NCBI GenBank assembly: GCA_964510515.1
Contig: CAZEAU010000008.1
Coordinates: 16,470 to 80,469 of the forward strand
Direction of reading: 5' to 3'
Length of the DNA stretch: 64,000 nt
Origin: SURF-21 sp964510515
GTDB lineage: Bacteria > Actinomycetota > Geothermincolia > Geothermincolales > RBG-13-55-18
Shown here: one piece after another, positions 52,101-60,971 of the stretch
Layout: each line of letters opens with the position of its first letter
Position numbering within the stretch: position 1 is the first letter of the stretch
Made by a program: the position numbers and the translations under genes
Notes under the pieces: generated by a model
Database searches by the model: none
The model's input: only the letters and a program-made list of their open reading frames with translations
What the model was told of the DNA's origin: nothing

Positions 52101-53717
52101 AGGTGGAACTGGGCGAGACGGTAGGCGGGATAAACGCCGTCCTGGAGCGCAAGGTATGGACCGTCACCGCAAGCGCGGACGCGGGCGGCTCCATCGACCC
52201 CGAGGGAGCCGTCACCGTCACCGAGGGCGACGACCAGACCTTCACCATCGCCCCGGACGAGGGCTGGAGGATAGCCGGCGTCGAGGTGGACGGTAATTCG
52301 GTAGGTAAGGTCACCAGCTACAAGTTCGAGAACGTGACCGCGAACCATACCATCTCGGCCTCCTTCGAAAAGGTATGGATCATCACCGCATCGGCGGGCG
52401 CAGGTGGCTCCATCGAGCCCGAGGGCGAGGTCACCGTCGCCGATGGCGACGACCAGGCCTTCACCATCGACCCGGATGACGGCTACGGCATACTCGATGT
52501 GCTGGTGGACGGGGAATCGGTGGGCAGGGTCGATACCTACACCTTCGAGGATGTGACCGCTGACCACACCATAGAGGCGCAGTTCGCCAAGCTGTGGACC
52601 ATCACCGCATCGGCGGACCCCGATGAGGGAGGCACGGTCACGGGCGCGGGAATCTACGAGGACGGTGAAGAGGTCACCCTCATAGCCGAGGCCGCCGAGG
52701 GCTGGCGCTTCAAGTACTGGCACGAGGACGAAACGCTGGTGTCCGAAGACGCCACCCTTACCTTCACGGCCGAGGAGGACCGCGACCTGGTGGCGGGCTT
52801 CGAGCTGATACCCACCTACACCATCACCGCCAGCGCGGGCGCAGGTGGCACCATCGACCCCTCCGGAGCTGTCACGGTCACCGAGGGCGATGATAAGTCC
52901 TTCACCATCAAGCCCGATGCCGGCTTTGAGATAGCCGATGTGCTGGTGGACGGGGCCAGCGTGGGCGCGGTCGCAAGCTACGAATTCAAGAAGGTGACCG
53001 CGAATCACGAGATAGCCGCCACCTTCGCAAAGGAAGCTCCGCCCCCGCCCGCTGAGTACATCTGGTATCTCGCAGAAGGCTCCACAGCAGGCGGCATGGA
53101 GACCTGGGTGCTGGTGCAGAACCCCGGCGATGAGGCGGTCACCGTGAGCCTCACGCTGATGACAGATGCGGGGGAGAAGAAGCCCGAAGGGCTGCAGGAC
53201 CAGGAGATACCCTCCGGCTCCCGCCGCTCCTTCCCCCTGCACGAGTACGTGACCACCTATGATGTCTCAACCAAGGTGACCTCTGTTGGCGGCGGCGTCA
53301 TCTGCGAGCGGGCCATGTACGGCCCCGGCAGGCTGTGGGCGCATGACTCGGTGGGAGTGACAGCACCCGCCCCTGACTGGTATCTCGCAGAAGGCTCCAC
53401 CGCGGGAGGCATGGAGACCTGGGTGCTGGTGCAGAACCCCGGCGATGAGGCGGTCACCGTGANNNNNNNNNNNNNNNNNNNNNNNNNNNNNNNNNNNNNN
53501 NNNNNNNNNNNNNNNNNNNNNNNNNNNNNNNNNNNNNNNNNNNNNNNNNNNNNNNNNNNNNNCCGGCTCCCGCCGCTCCTTCCCCCTGCACGAGTACGTG
53601 ACCACCTATGATGTCTCGACCAAGGTGACCTCTACTGGAGGGGACGTCATCTGCGAGAGGGCCATGTACGGCCCCGGCAGGCTGTGGGCACATGACTCGG
53701 TGGGCTACGCCCCCTAG
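49106..53717 (+). CDS. Large secreted repeat protein with carboxypeptidase-regulatory-like and InlB-B-type repeats
   Basis: The product is about 1,525 residues once the gap is repaired. Signal peptide KPAVVLFMVLLLLGALAP, then ten tandem modules of about 96 residues (ISGTVTD...GLPAGTYKVRF...QWYD...IDATLEAAG), a carboxypeptidase-regulatory-like beta sandwich. Next come four 65-70-residue InlB-B-type repeats (TITASAGAGGSI and similar) and two WYLAEGSTAGG modules. There is no LPXTG. The 100-N gap falls inside the last module; by comparison with the preceding copy about 66 bases are missing, which restores the frame to TAG at 53715. The apparent stop at 53611 is an artefact. ATG follows GGAGGTGGAGGGT. 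Confidence 0.85.
53463..53562. other. Assembly gap of 100 N
   Basis: A run of exactly 100 N marks a scaffold join of unknown length. It lies within the second WYLAEGSTAGG module, a near-duplicate of the one before it, so the assembler probably failed on the repeat. Confidence 0.99.
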
Positions 53718-53743
53718 AGGGCGGGCCCGCAAAGGAAAGACAT

Positions 53744-53775
53744 GCGGGGGAGCTCCGGCTCCCCCGCCTCCTTTG
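53744..53775 (+). terminator. Intrinsic terminator of the surface-protein gene
   Basis: GCGGGGGAG (53744-53752) pairs with CTCCCCCGC (53759-53767) across a six-base loop and is followed by a T-containing CTCCTTTGT. It lies 26 bases after the stop. Confidence 0.7.
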
Positions 53776-53806
53776 TCCCTTCTGGGGTCAACCCTCGGAA
53801 GGGACA
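53774..53806. repeat. 33-bp palindromic dispersed repeat, copy 2
   Basis: Arms TGTCCCTT and AAGGGACA flank the core CTGGGGTCAACCCTCGG-type sequence. Same length as the other copies but with a different, compensated stem. Confidence 0.8.
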
Positions 53807-53890
53807 TCTGCATTCCCCCCTAACCACCATGGATTTGCCGCAGGCCCGGTAGCTTGAGAAAGCGGGGCCCATGCCGGGCTATCCCGGAAA

Positions 53891-54187
53891 GGACGCGGGG
53901 GTCGATCCCGGGAAAGGGGCATGGGAAACGGCTCCGTGCGTGAGATATGGCAAGCCGCAAACCAGGCGCTACGCTCGTTTATTTCCGCTGTGCTTATGGC
54001 ACTTTGGAGGGTTGACCCCGGAAAGGACGGATGGGTTGACCCCGGAAGGGACGCGGGGGTCGATCCCGGGAAAGGGGCATGGGAAACGGCTCCGTGCGTG
54101 AGATATGGCAAGCCGCAAACCAGGCGCTACGCTCGTTTATTTCCGCTGTGCTTATGGCACTTTGGAGGGTTGACCCCGGAAGTGCCA
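53891..54187. repeat. Tandem 158-bp repeat units with embedded palindromes
   Basis: GGACGCGGGGGTCGATCCCG begins at 53891 and again at 54049. The two 140-158-bp copies are nearly identical through GGCAAGCCGCAAACCAGGCG and GGCACTTTGGAGGG. A diverged third copy starts at 56241. Each ends in the dispersed palindrome; 54155-54187 is a full 33-bp unit with arms TGGCACTT and AAGTGCCA. The 579-base region 53718-54296 contains no gene. Confidence 0.85.
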
Positions 54188-54296
54188 CAGGGGGGGCTCC
54201 TCGGATTCAATGCTTGAATAAGCACTACAAATTAGTATATTATACACTAAGAATTAGTTTATAATGTACTGCTGTCCAATAAAGGAAAGGGCTCAT

Positions 54297-54881
54297 ATGT
54301 TCGACCATCGGGACGTCGAAACATACCTTCGCGCATTGGACGAGCAAATTGGCCTACGAAAACACCATATAGAGCTAGTGGTTTGCGGGGGTACAGCCCT
54401 TAACGCACTGGGCCTTGTCGTTCGGGCAACCAAGGATATAGATGTTGTCGCGATTATCGCGGGTGGCGCAGACCACGAGCTTCGGGAAGCAGATTTCGCG
54501 GATTGGTTTATCGAGTCAGCGAGCAAGGTCGCTGCTGACTTCGGTCTTCCGGATGATTGGATAAATAACGGCCCTACGAGCATGGTGCGGACGGGATTGC
54601 CGGAAGGGTTTGCCGAGAGGCTCGTGACGAAGCGTTATGGCCACAACCTGACCGTTAGTTATGCCTCCCGGTTCGATCTGATTCATTTCAAGTTGTATGC
54701 GGCTGTGGATAGGCAGGACCAACATTTAGAGGACCTGAGAGCGCTGGAACCATCTTCAAGGGAAATGGAGGCGGCCGCCCGATGGTGCCTCTCACAGGAC
54801 CCTTCTGAGCCTTTCAGGTCGGAGCTTGTCAAGATCCTGGAGTGGATGGATTATGAAGACGTCGTTGGAGGTTTTTCCTAA
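54297..54881 (+). CDS. DUF6036-like nucleotidyltransferase, putative toxin-antitoxin component
   Basis: A 194-residue protein with a nucleotidyltransferase-like N-terminus: HHIELVVCGGTALNALGL, then VRATKDIDVVAII (the GG(T)-x-D-x-D pattern, about 29-60), and FDLIHFKLYAAVDR plus QHLEDLRAL further on. This matches DUF6036/AbiEii-like proteins. The DNA is distinctly AT-richer than the flanks. It overlaps the downstream winged-helix gene by 29 bases. ATG follows AAAGGAAAGGGCTCAT. Toxin or antitoxin role is inference from the pairing. Confidence 0.75.
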   Translation: MFDHRDVETYLRALDEQIGLRKHHIELVVCGGTALNALGLVVRATKDIDVVAIIAGGADHELREADFADWFIESASKVAADFGLPDDWINNGPTSMVRTGLPEGFAERLVTKRYGHNLTVSYASRFDLIHFKLYAAVDRQDQHLEDLRALEPSSREMEAAARWCLSQDPSEPFRSELVKILEWMDYEDVVGGFS

Positions 54882-55872
54882 GAACATACTCGGCAAGATG
54901 CTCGATATCTGCTGGGGCCAGTGGTCCGCCCTGGGCGTATATGCCGCCGTTGCTCCGGAAGAGAACAAGATGATAGACCCCGAGGCTTTGCTCTGCGCGA
55001 CCATGTTCTATGGGCGCTACGACCCCAGGCTGTTTGATGAAGCCCTGGATTGGATAGCCGCCAACGCCAGGATCATAAGTCTCGATCGTCTGAAAAGAAT
55101 CGCAGACCTTTTCGGCCCAGGCTGCAAGGCATGCCTGGGCGCATCCTTTGGCTATCTCGGAAAGAACACTAATAACCGCAGGCTTCTATCAATCATCGAT
55201 AGGTGGGATGATTTCAGGCTCGAGAAAGAGGAGAAACTCTTTCTAAACTGGGGTTCTGGAAAGGCGCTTCCCGTTAAACGGGGCGATCCTGATTTCCTCG
55301 CCTGGGGCTTCTTGCGCAACGAGCCCAACCTGCGCGGTTTATCTGGAAGGCCCGACCTGAGCAACGATGCGAACCTCTCCCTGCGTTTGAGAAAGCTCTT
55401 TGGCGTCACCTCCCGGGCCAGCGTGTTCGGCTACCTCTTGCTTAAAGGCGAGGGGAATTCCATGCAGATATCCAAGTCCATATATGTAAACCAGAGAAAT
55501 GTGTACGGTATTTTGGTCGAGCTGGCCGAGGGGCATTTCCTGCAGCGATGGTCCGGCAAGGGGGAGTCGGTATTCTCACTTGATCGTGAATCATGGCTCG
55601 GCTTCCTTGATGTGAGAAGAGATCTCGCCTATGTCGGGTGGGCCGAGTTCTTCCTCGCGTTTCAGCTCCTTCTGGATGACTGGGCTGCAAACCCGGAGGC
55701 ATATTCCACCGAGTACCTGGCCTCTTCACGTCTGCGGGAGAAAGCGCCGGACCTGCTAAGGCTGCTCAGGGATGCCGGCATGGAACCCAGGATAGCAGAC
55801 CCGGTTGGTCAGCGCGGAGAGGCATATTTCCATGCTCTGGCGGAGGGGCTTACGGCATATCTTAATGAATAG
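54853..55872 (+). CDS. Winged-helix protein paired with the nucleotidyltransferase
   Basis: A 339-residue protein. Residues about 170-250 form a winged-helix domain (RLRKLFGVTSRASVFGYLLLKG, MQISKSIYVNQRNVYGILVEL, FLQRWSGKGESVFSLD). The N-terminal 150 residues are helical with LDICWGQWSALGVYA and DRLKRIADLFGPGCKACLG; the C-terminal part is helical and acidic. Start ATG 54853 lies within the upstream gene's end, so translation is coupled. MNT-type nucleotidyltransferases with such regulators form defence or addiction pairs. No assigned family. Confidence 0.65.
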   Translation: MKTSLEVFPKNILGKMLDICWGQWSALGVYAAVAPEENKMIDPEALLCATMFYGRYDPRLFDEALDWIAANARIISLDRLKRIADLFGPGCKACLGASFGYLGKNTNNRRLLSIIDRWDDFRLEKEEKLFLNWGSGKALPVKRGDPDFLAWGFLRNEPNLRGLSGRPDLSNDANLSLRLRKLFGVTSRASVFGYLLLKGEGNSMQISKSIYVNQRNVYGILVELAEGHFLQRWSGKGESVFSLDRESWLGFLDVRRDLAYVGWAEFFLAFQLLLDDWAANPEAYSTEYLASSRLREKAPDLLRLLRDAGMEPRIADPVGQRGEAYFHALAEGLTAYLNE

Positions 55873-56601
55873 AGATTGTGACGTGGGCGGGGTCAGACCT
55901 CCGGAGGGACATACGGTTATGGCACTTCTGGGGTCAACCCTCCAAAGGGACACTTCTGGGGTCAACCCCCCGAGGGACACCGCGGCGAGGGGTTGTTTTT
56001 CGCCAAGTAAAATTCCCTGTTGTCCCTGTTTTCAGCAAACATAATTCCCTATCGTGAGCAAGGGAAATTCCCTGGGATGAGCAAGGGGAGTTCCCGCTCT
56101 CAATCAAGCGGCATCACCCCCCAATGCCATCACGATATGGCACGGTCGGGGGCCCGTTGACTCATTTAGAAATGTACTCGAAATGATTGACCCTGTAAGG
56201 GATACACGGTTATGGCACTTTGGAGGGTTGACCCCGGAAAGGACGCGGGGGTCGATCCCAGGAAAGGGACATGGGAAACGGCTCCGTGCGTGAGATATGG
56301 CAAGCCGCAGACCAAGCGTTACGCCCGCTTATCTACGCTACGCTTATGTCCCTTTTCAGGGTTGACCCCGGAAGGGACACAAGGGACACACGCCCCTCCG
56401 CGGCGAAAACGACTCCGCCTTTATGGCACTTTGGAGGGTTGACCCCGGAAAGGACGGGGAACGATGCGGGGGTTGCCTCGGTCAGGTAAGATGGGGGCTG
56501 CAAGGCGCCTCTCGCGCCCATGAGGGAATGGCGAGGCGGTGACCCGCAGATGCCGCAGGCGCAGACAAGGCGTGGACCTGTTGGATAAGGGGGTAGCAAA
56601 T
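55873..56601. repeat. Repeat-rich intergenic region with several palindromic units
   Basis: No gene is visible in these 729 bases. TGGCACTTCTGGGGTCAACC and CACTTCTGGGGTCAACCCCC (55920-55980) are palindrome copies. GAGCAAGGGAAATTCCCTGG-like repeats occupy 56040-56100, and a diverged 158-bp unit starts at 56241. A full 33-bp copy with arms TGTCCCTT and AAGGGACA lies at 56347-56379, and another partial copy at 56424. The ribosome site AAGGGGGTAGCAAAT for the next gene is at its right end. Confidence 0.8.
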
Positions 56602-58626
56602 ATGAGGAGGCGGAAGGGCTCTCGCGCGACGGGGAGGAGCATTGCTAAGGGGGCGGGGCTGCCATTGCTCGTGGCCGCCCTTGCGGCCGCCCTGCTGGCC
56701 TTCGCCGCCATCCCTCCCGCCCTGGCGGCCGAGGGCTGGTCCGGGCCCGCGCTCGTCTCGACGAAGTCCGAGCACAACGAGAATGCCTGCATCGCGGTGG
56801 ACTCGCGCGGCGTCGTCCATGTGGTCTGGAACGAGTGGAAAGAGTTTGAGATCTGGTATAACTGCGGAACCCCCGGAAGCTGGTCCGAGCCGGTGCTCCT
56901 CTCCACCCATGCGAGCGTGCATTGCGAGCCCCAGATGGCGCTGACGCCGGACGGGAAAGCTCATGTGGTCTGGGACGACTCTAAATATGGGGTTGATGGG
57001 CGCGTCTGGTATTGCACCGGCGCGGGCAGCGCATGGTCCGCGCCCGCTCCCATCTACGACAAGCCGGGGTACGACCAGGAAAACCCCTCTATAGCCGTGG
57101 GGCCGGACGGAAGCGTGCATGTGGCCTGGGAGGACTGTGGCGATCATTTGAAATACGGCATCTGGTATTCCACCAATGCCGGCGGCTCCTGGCTCGACAA
57201 ACCCGAGAGGCTCTCGACTCACAGCGAGGAGCTGCAGACCGAGCCCCGCATAGCCATGGGGCCGGACGGAAGCGCGCATGTGGTCTGGTACGGCAAAGGC
57301 GATTCTGCCAAATACGGCATCTGGTATTCCACCAATGCCGGCGGCTCCTGGCTCGACAAACCCGAGAGGCTCTCGACTCACAGCGAGGAGCTGCAGACCG
57401 AGCCCCGCATAGCCGTGGGGCCGGACGGGAGGGCGCATGTGGTCTGGCACGGGCCTGACGCGAGCGGGGGGGATGACCGCATCTGGTACTCAAGCGACGC
57501 GGGCAAATCCTGGCTCGACGAACCCGTGCTCCTCTCCGAAAAGCTCGATTATTGGCAGGGGGACCCGCAGATAGCCGTGGGGCTGGACGGAAGGGCGCAT
57601 GTGGTCTGGGCGGGCCGCGCCAATCATGCGGGCGACTCCCTCGTCTGGTATTCCACCAATGCCGGCGGCTCTTGGCTCGACAAACCCAAGAGGCTCTCGA
57701 CTCACAGCGAGGAGCTGCAGACCGAGCCCCGCATAGCCATGGGGCCGGACGGAAGAGCGCATGTGGTCTGGCGCGGCTACGGCGAGGATGAGGACTACTT
57801 GCGCGTCTGGTACTCCGCCTGCGAAGGCGGCGCCTGCACCGACCCCTTGCAGCTCTCCGAACAGCCCGATATGGATAGCTACTCCCCCCATATAGCCCTG
57901 GACATAAGCGGCAACCCCCATGTGGCCTGGGGCGATGCGGACAAGAATATTGAGGCGGGCGATATCTACTGCTCCGCCTCCATCACCAGCTACACGCACT
58001 TCCTCGCGGAGGGCTCCACCGCGGGCGGCATGGAGACCTGGGTGCTGGTGCAGAACCCCAATGCGAATCCGGTAACCGTGAACCTGACGCTGATGACGGA
58101 TACGGGGGAGGAGAAGCCCAGCGCCCTGCGCAATCAGCCGATAGACCCCTACTCCCGCCGCTCCTTCCCCCTGCACAACCATGTGAGCACCTACGATGTC
58201 TCCACCCTGGTGACCTCTGTTGGCGGGGACGTCATCTGCGAGCGGGCCATGTACGGACCCGGCAGGCTGTGGGCGCATGACTCGGTGGGAGTGACAGCAC
58301 CGGCCGGGACCTGGTATCTCGCCGAGGGCTCGACAGCGGGCGACATGGAGACCTGGGTACTGGTGCAGAACCCCAATCCCAAGGCGGTCACCGTGAGCCT
58401 CACGCTGATGACCGATGCGGGGGAGCAGAAGCCCGCAGGGCTGCAGAATCAGCAGATACCCGTCGGCTCCCGCCGCTCCTTCCCCTTGCACGAATACCTG
58501 ACCACCTATGATGTCTCGACCAAGGTGACCTCTGTTGGCGGCGACGTCATCTGCGAGCGCGCCATGTACGGGCCGGGCAGAGCGTGGGCGCATGACTCCA
58601 TTGGCCTGAGGGATATCCTGCCCTGA
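56602..58626 (+). CDS. Secreted beta-propeller-like (BNR-type) protein with two WYLAEGSTAGG modules
   Basis: A 674-residue exported protein. Signal peptide LPLLVAALAAALLAFAAIPPALAAEG. About eight repeats of 45-65 residues follow with AVGPDGSVHVAWED, IWYSTNAGGSWLDKPERLST and EELQTEPRIA, a sialidase/BNR-like propeller probably binding glycans or polymers. Two C-terminal modules (FLAEGSTAGGMETWVLVQNP, WYLAEGSTAGDMETWVLVQN) follow, each ending CERAMYGPGRLWAHDS. Middle repeats are nearly identical at DNA level, showing recent duplication. ATG follows AAGGGGGTAGCAAAT. Confidence 0.82.
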   Translation: MRRRKGSRATGRSIAKGAGLPLLVAALAAALLAFAAIPPALAAEGWSGPALVSTKSEHNENACIAVDSRGVVHVVWNEWKEFEIWYNCGTPGSWSEPVLLSTHASVHCEPQMALTPDGKAHVVWDDSKYGVDGRVWYCTGAGSAWSAPAPIYDKPGYDQENPSIAVGPDGSVHVAWEDCGDHLKYGIWYSTNAGGSWLDKPERLSTHSEELQTEPRIAMGPDGSAHVVWYGKGDSAKYGIWYSTNAGGSWLDKPERLSTHSEELQTEPRIAVGPDGRAHVVWHGPDASGGDDRIWYSSDAGKSWLDEPVLLSEKLDYWQGDPQIAVGLDGRAHVVWAGRANHAGDSLVWYSTNAGGSWLDKPKRLSTHSEELQTEPRIAMGPDGRAHVVWRGYGEDEDYLRVWYSACEGGACTDPLQLSEQPDMDSYSPHIALDISGNPHVAWGDADKNIEAGDIYCSASITSYTHFLAEGSTAGGMETWVLVQNPNANPVTVNLTLMTDTGEEKPSALRNQPIDPYSRRSFPLHNHVSTYDVSTLVTSVGGDVICERAMYGPGRLWAHDSVGVTAPAGTWYLAEGSTAGDMETWVLVQNPNPKAVTVSLTLMTDAGEQKPAGLQNQQIPVGSRRSFPLHEYLTTYDVSTKVTSVGGDVICERAMYGPGRAWAHDSIGLRDILP

Positions 58627-58806
58627 CTCGGCGGAAGGAAAAAGATGTCCCTTGGGGTCAGGTCTTGTTCTTTGCCTGCTCCGCAAGCCATTCGGCGGGC
58701 CATTCCACTGGCCCCGCCATGCGGCAGGGAACCGCGCATCGCGGCGGCGAAATCCTCTATCAAGCATGGCTAGATATGGGTCGATAAGGGGCATAGGATT
58801 TCACTG

Positions 58807-58885
58807 AAGCATCACGCTCCGAGGCGGTGGCCCTGAACGATAAGGGTTTGGGATTTCCCACAAGCATCACGCTCCGAGGCGGTGG
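58807..58885. repeat. Two 24-bp identical direct repeats at 55-bp period
   Basis: AAGCATCACGCTCCGAGGCG followed by GTGG occurs at 58807-58830 and 58862-58885; flanks GATTTC upstream and CGATAA downstream also recur. They lie in the 316-base gap just before the membrane-protein gene and may be regulatory. Only two copies, so not a CRISPR array. Confidence 0.75.
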
Positions 58886-58942
58886 TCCTAGGCGATAAAT
58901 GTTATGCGGCGGCCGCGCCGCGCGGACCCATAAGGTTGCCAT

Positions 58943-60157
58943 ATGATACGGAGCTGGGTATCGGAAGAGGCCCGCCTGTCCCTGGAGGTGGTACTCCTGC
59001 TCGTGGCGGGCATGGCGCTCCTCATCGCCGGCGCCCTCCTCTTCCCCATATATGCGGGGAAGCTCTCCTACTACGAAAACGGCCTGTACGGGCTGCTGCT
59101 GTTCATCTTCGCCCTGCAGACAACGACCCTGGGGAAGACCCCCTTCGGGGAGATGAGGAGATCGGCCCCCCTCATCGGTGCCGGCCTGATAGTCGCGGTG
59201 GTGGGCATCTTCACCTGTTTCATCCCCGACACCATGACCTTCGTCCCCCGCCTCATGCTCTTCCTCTTCCTCGCGCCGGGAGGCCTGATCCTCCTCGCGC
59301 AGATGTGCCTCTCCCCCGATAAGCTGCGCGCCTGGATGCGCATGGAGGGGGCGCTCTTCCGCCATCTCATCGCGGCGTGCGCCGCCGTCTACCTGATGTC
59401 GACGCTATGCGGACTGCTCGTCCTGCACAAGGGCCTGCTCTCGGCGCGCGCGACGGCGGTGGCCGTGCTGGCTTTCGGAGCGTGCATCATCTACCTGGCC
59501 ATCGTCCTCGAGCTTCTGTACCGCAAGTACCCGGAGGTGGAGCGAGCCTCGCGCCTGAACGGCCCCTTGAGCACCGATAAGGTGCTCACCCTCTTCATGG
59601 GCATGACGCTGCTGCTCCTGGGGTGGCTGCTCATCCCGGTCAGCCTGGGCATGCTCCCCTTCTCGGGGAGCGCGCAGGTCGGCCTGCTCGCGGTGCTCAT
59701 CTCCTTCACCATGCTGGCGAGCGGCGACACGCCGGTGGGGACCTTCACCCGCTCCTGGCCGCTGATAGCGCTGGGGATGGCGCTCACCGCGCTGGGGATA
59801 GTCTCCTGCATCATCCCCTATATCCTCATCCTGCCGCTGATGATACTCATCGGGCTTACGAACATCGCGAGCGGCGCGCTCGGCCTGTGGCGCCTGTTTG
59901 CCCCCGGGCCGAAAGGGAGCGAGGAGCCGCGCAGCGAGACCCCGCGGATAATGAAGAGGCTTTTCGCGGCCATGCTGACCTTCTACATCGCGACGATGAT
60001 CTTCGGCCTGTCGGCCTTTGCCGGCACGCTTATCCCCAGCCTCGTGCTGGGCGTGATCCTGTCCATAAACGGCTGTATCCTCCTTTACCTCGTGCACGCG
60101 AATATCGTCCTGGAGAGGATGCAGAACGAGGCCATGGGCGCCAACGCCCGGGCTTGA
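58943..60157 (+). CDS. Polytopic membrane protein with internally duplicated five-helix halves
   Basis: A 404-residue integral membrane protein of about ten helices. The first half (about 15-190) and second half (about 215-385) are similar: LSLEVVLLLVAGMALLIAGALLFPIYAGKL matches KVLTLFMGMTLLLLGWLLIPVSLGML. GKTPFGEMRRSAPLIGAGLIVAVVGI matches GDTPVGTFTRSWPLIALGMALTALGI. This HdeD/DUF308-like repeat suggests gene duplication and fusion. It leads an operon with an acetoacetate-decarboxylase-like protein and an SDR. Function unknown. Confidence 0.65.
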   Translation: MIRSWVSEEARLSLEVVLLLVAGMALLIAGALLFPIYAGKLSYYENGLYGLLLFIFALQTTTLGKTPFGEMRRSAPLIGAGLIVAVVGIFTCFIPDTMTFVPRLMLFLFLAPGGLILLAQMCLSPDKLRAWMRMEGALFRHLIAACAAVYLMSTLCGLLVLHKGLLSARATAVAVLAFGACIIYLAIVLELLYRKYPEVERASRLNGPLSTDKVLTLFMGMTLLLLGWLLIPVSLGMLPFSGSAQVGLLAVLISFTMLASGDTPVGTFTRSWPLIALGMALTALGIVSCIIPYILILPLMILIGLTNIASGALGLWRLFAPGPKGSEEPRSETPRIMKRLFAAMLTFYIATMIFGLSAFAGTLIPSLVLGVILSINGCILLYLVHANIVLERMQNEAMGANARA

Positions 60158-60171
60158 GGAAAGGAGTCCTC

Positions 60172-60957
60172 ATGTTCACCTTCGACGAGAACCTCTCCTA
60201 TCGCATGCCGGCTCACTTCGGCGGCTCCCCGGGCAGCGGGCTGCAGAACCTGCGCTACGACGATGTCACGAACATCGCCATAAACTACCTGACGGATGAG
60301 GACATGCTCCTGCGCTACCTGCCCGACTCCTTCGAGTTGCTCGAGCCGGTGATAGCCGTCAATTACCAGAAATGCTGCGGCGTGCAATGGATGGGCGGGG
60401 GCTACTACTCGCTCATCGGCCTGATGGCGCCGGCCAGGCATGTGGCCTCCGGAATCGAGGGCGCCTATGTCCTGGTGATCTGGGAGAACAAGACGGCCCC
60501 CATCCTGGGCGGCCGCGAGGAGACGGGCATGCCCAAGATATTCGCGGACATCCCCGACCCCCACATCCTGGACGGGCATATCACGGCCAACGCCAGCCAC
60601 GAGGGCAGGGTCTTCCTGGATCTGGCCCTGGACCTGGGGGAGGCGTTCAGCGACGAGGAGCTCTCCGCCATGACCTCCGCCGGCAGGGTGAATCAGCTGG
60701 GGTGGCGCTATATGCCGAACATCGGCAGGCCGGGGGCGGCGCTCTCCCACGCCACCCTCTACCCGGTGGATGTGACCTATTTCTCCGGCAGCAGGGCCAG
60801 CGGCGAGATCGCCTGGACCAAGGCGGACCCCCTCTTCAACCCCGCGCAGGCGGCGATCATCAATGCCCTGGCGGACCTGCCGGTGCTGGAATACCGCGAC
60901 TGCGTCTTCGCCAAAACGGCGACGAACCTGCGCGCGGACGAGGCGCGCGAGCTGTGA
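60172..60957 (+). CDS. Acetoacetate decarboxylase family protein
   Basis: A 261-residue member of the ADC family. It has the pattern CCGVQWMGGGYYSLIGLMAPARHV, then GREETGMPKIFADIPDP (about 118-134), where the PK lysine aligns with the Schiff-base Lys of acetoacetate decarboxylase. The neighbouring second Lys of the classic enzyme is Ile here, which should raise the active-site pKa, so dehydratase/aldolase-type activity on a keto-acid is possible. ATG follows AAGGAGTCCTC. 14 bases separate it from both neighbours. Confidence 0.8.
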   Translation: MFTFDENLSYRMPAHFGGSPGSGLQNLRYDDVTNIAINYLTDEDMLLRYLPDSFELLEPVIAVNYQKCCGVQWMGGGYYSLIGLMAPARHVASGIEGAYVLVIWENKTAPILGGREETGMPKIFADIPDPHILDGHITANASHEGRVFLDLALDLGEAFSDEELSAMTSAGRVNQLGWRYMPNIGRPGAALSHATLYPVDVTYFSGSRASGEIAWTKADPLFNPAQAAIINALADLPVLEYRDCVFAKTATNLRADEAREL

Positions 60958-60971
60958 AAAGGAGTCAGCAG

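Noticed and set aside
53563..53611. Premature stop in the large surface protein
   Set aside because: The stop appears only because the gap is filled with 100 N; the frame after the gap continues the module to 53717.
58807..58885. Mini CRISPR array
   Set aside because: Only two repeats, the 31-base spacer region also shows repeat similarity, and no cas genes are adjacent. The Cas4-like nuclease is 12 kb away and RecB-like.
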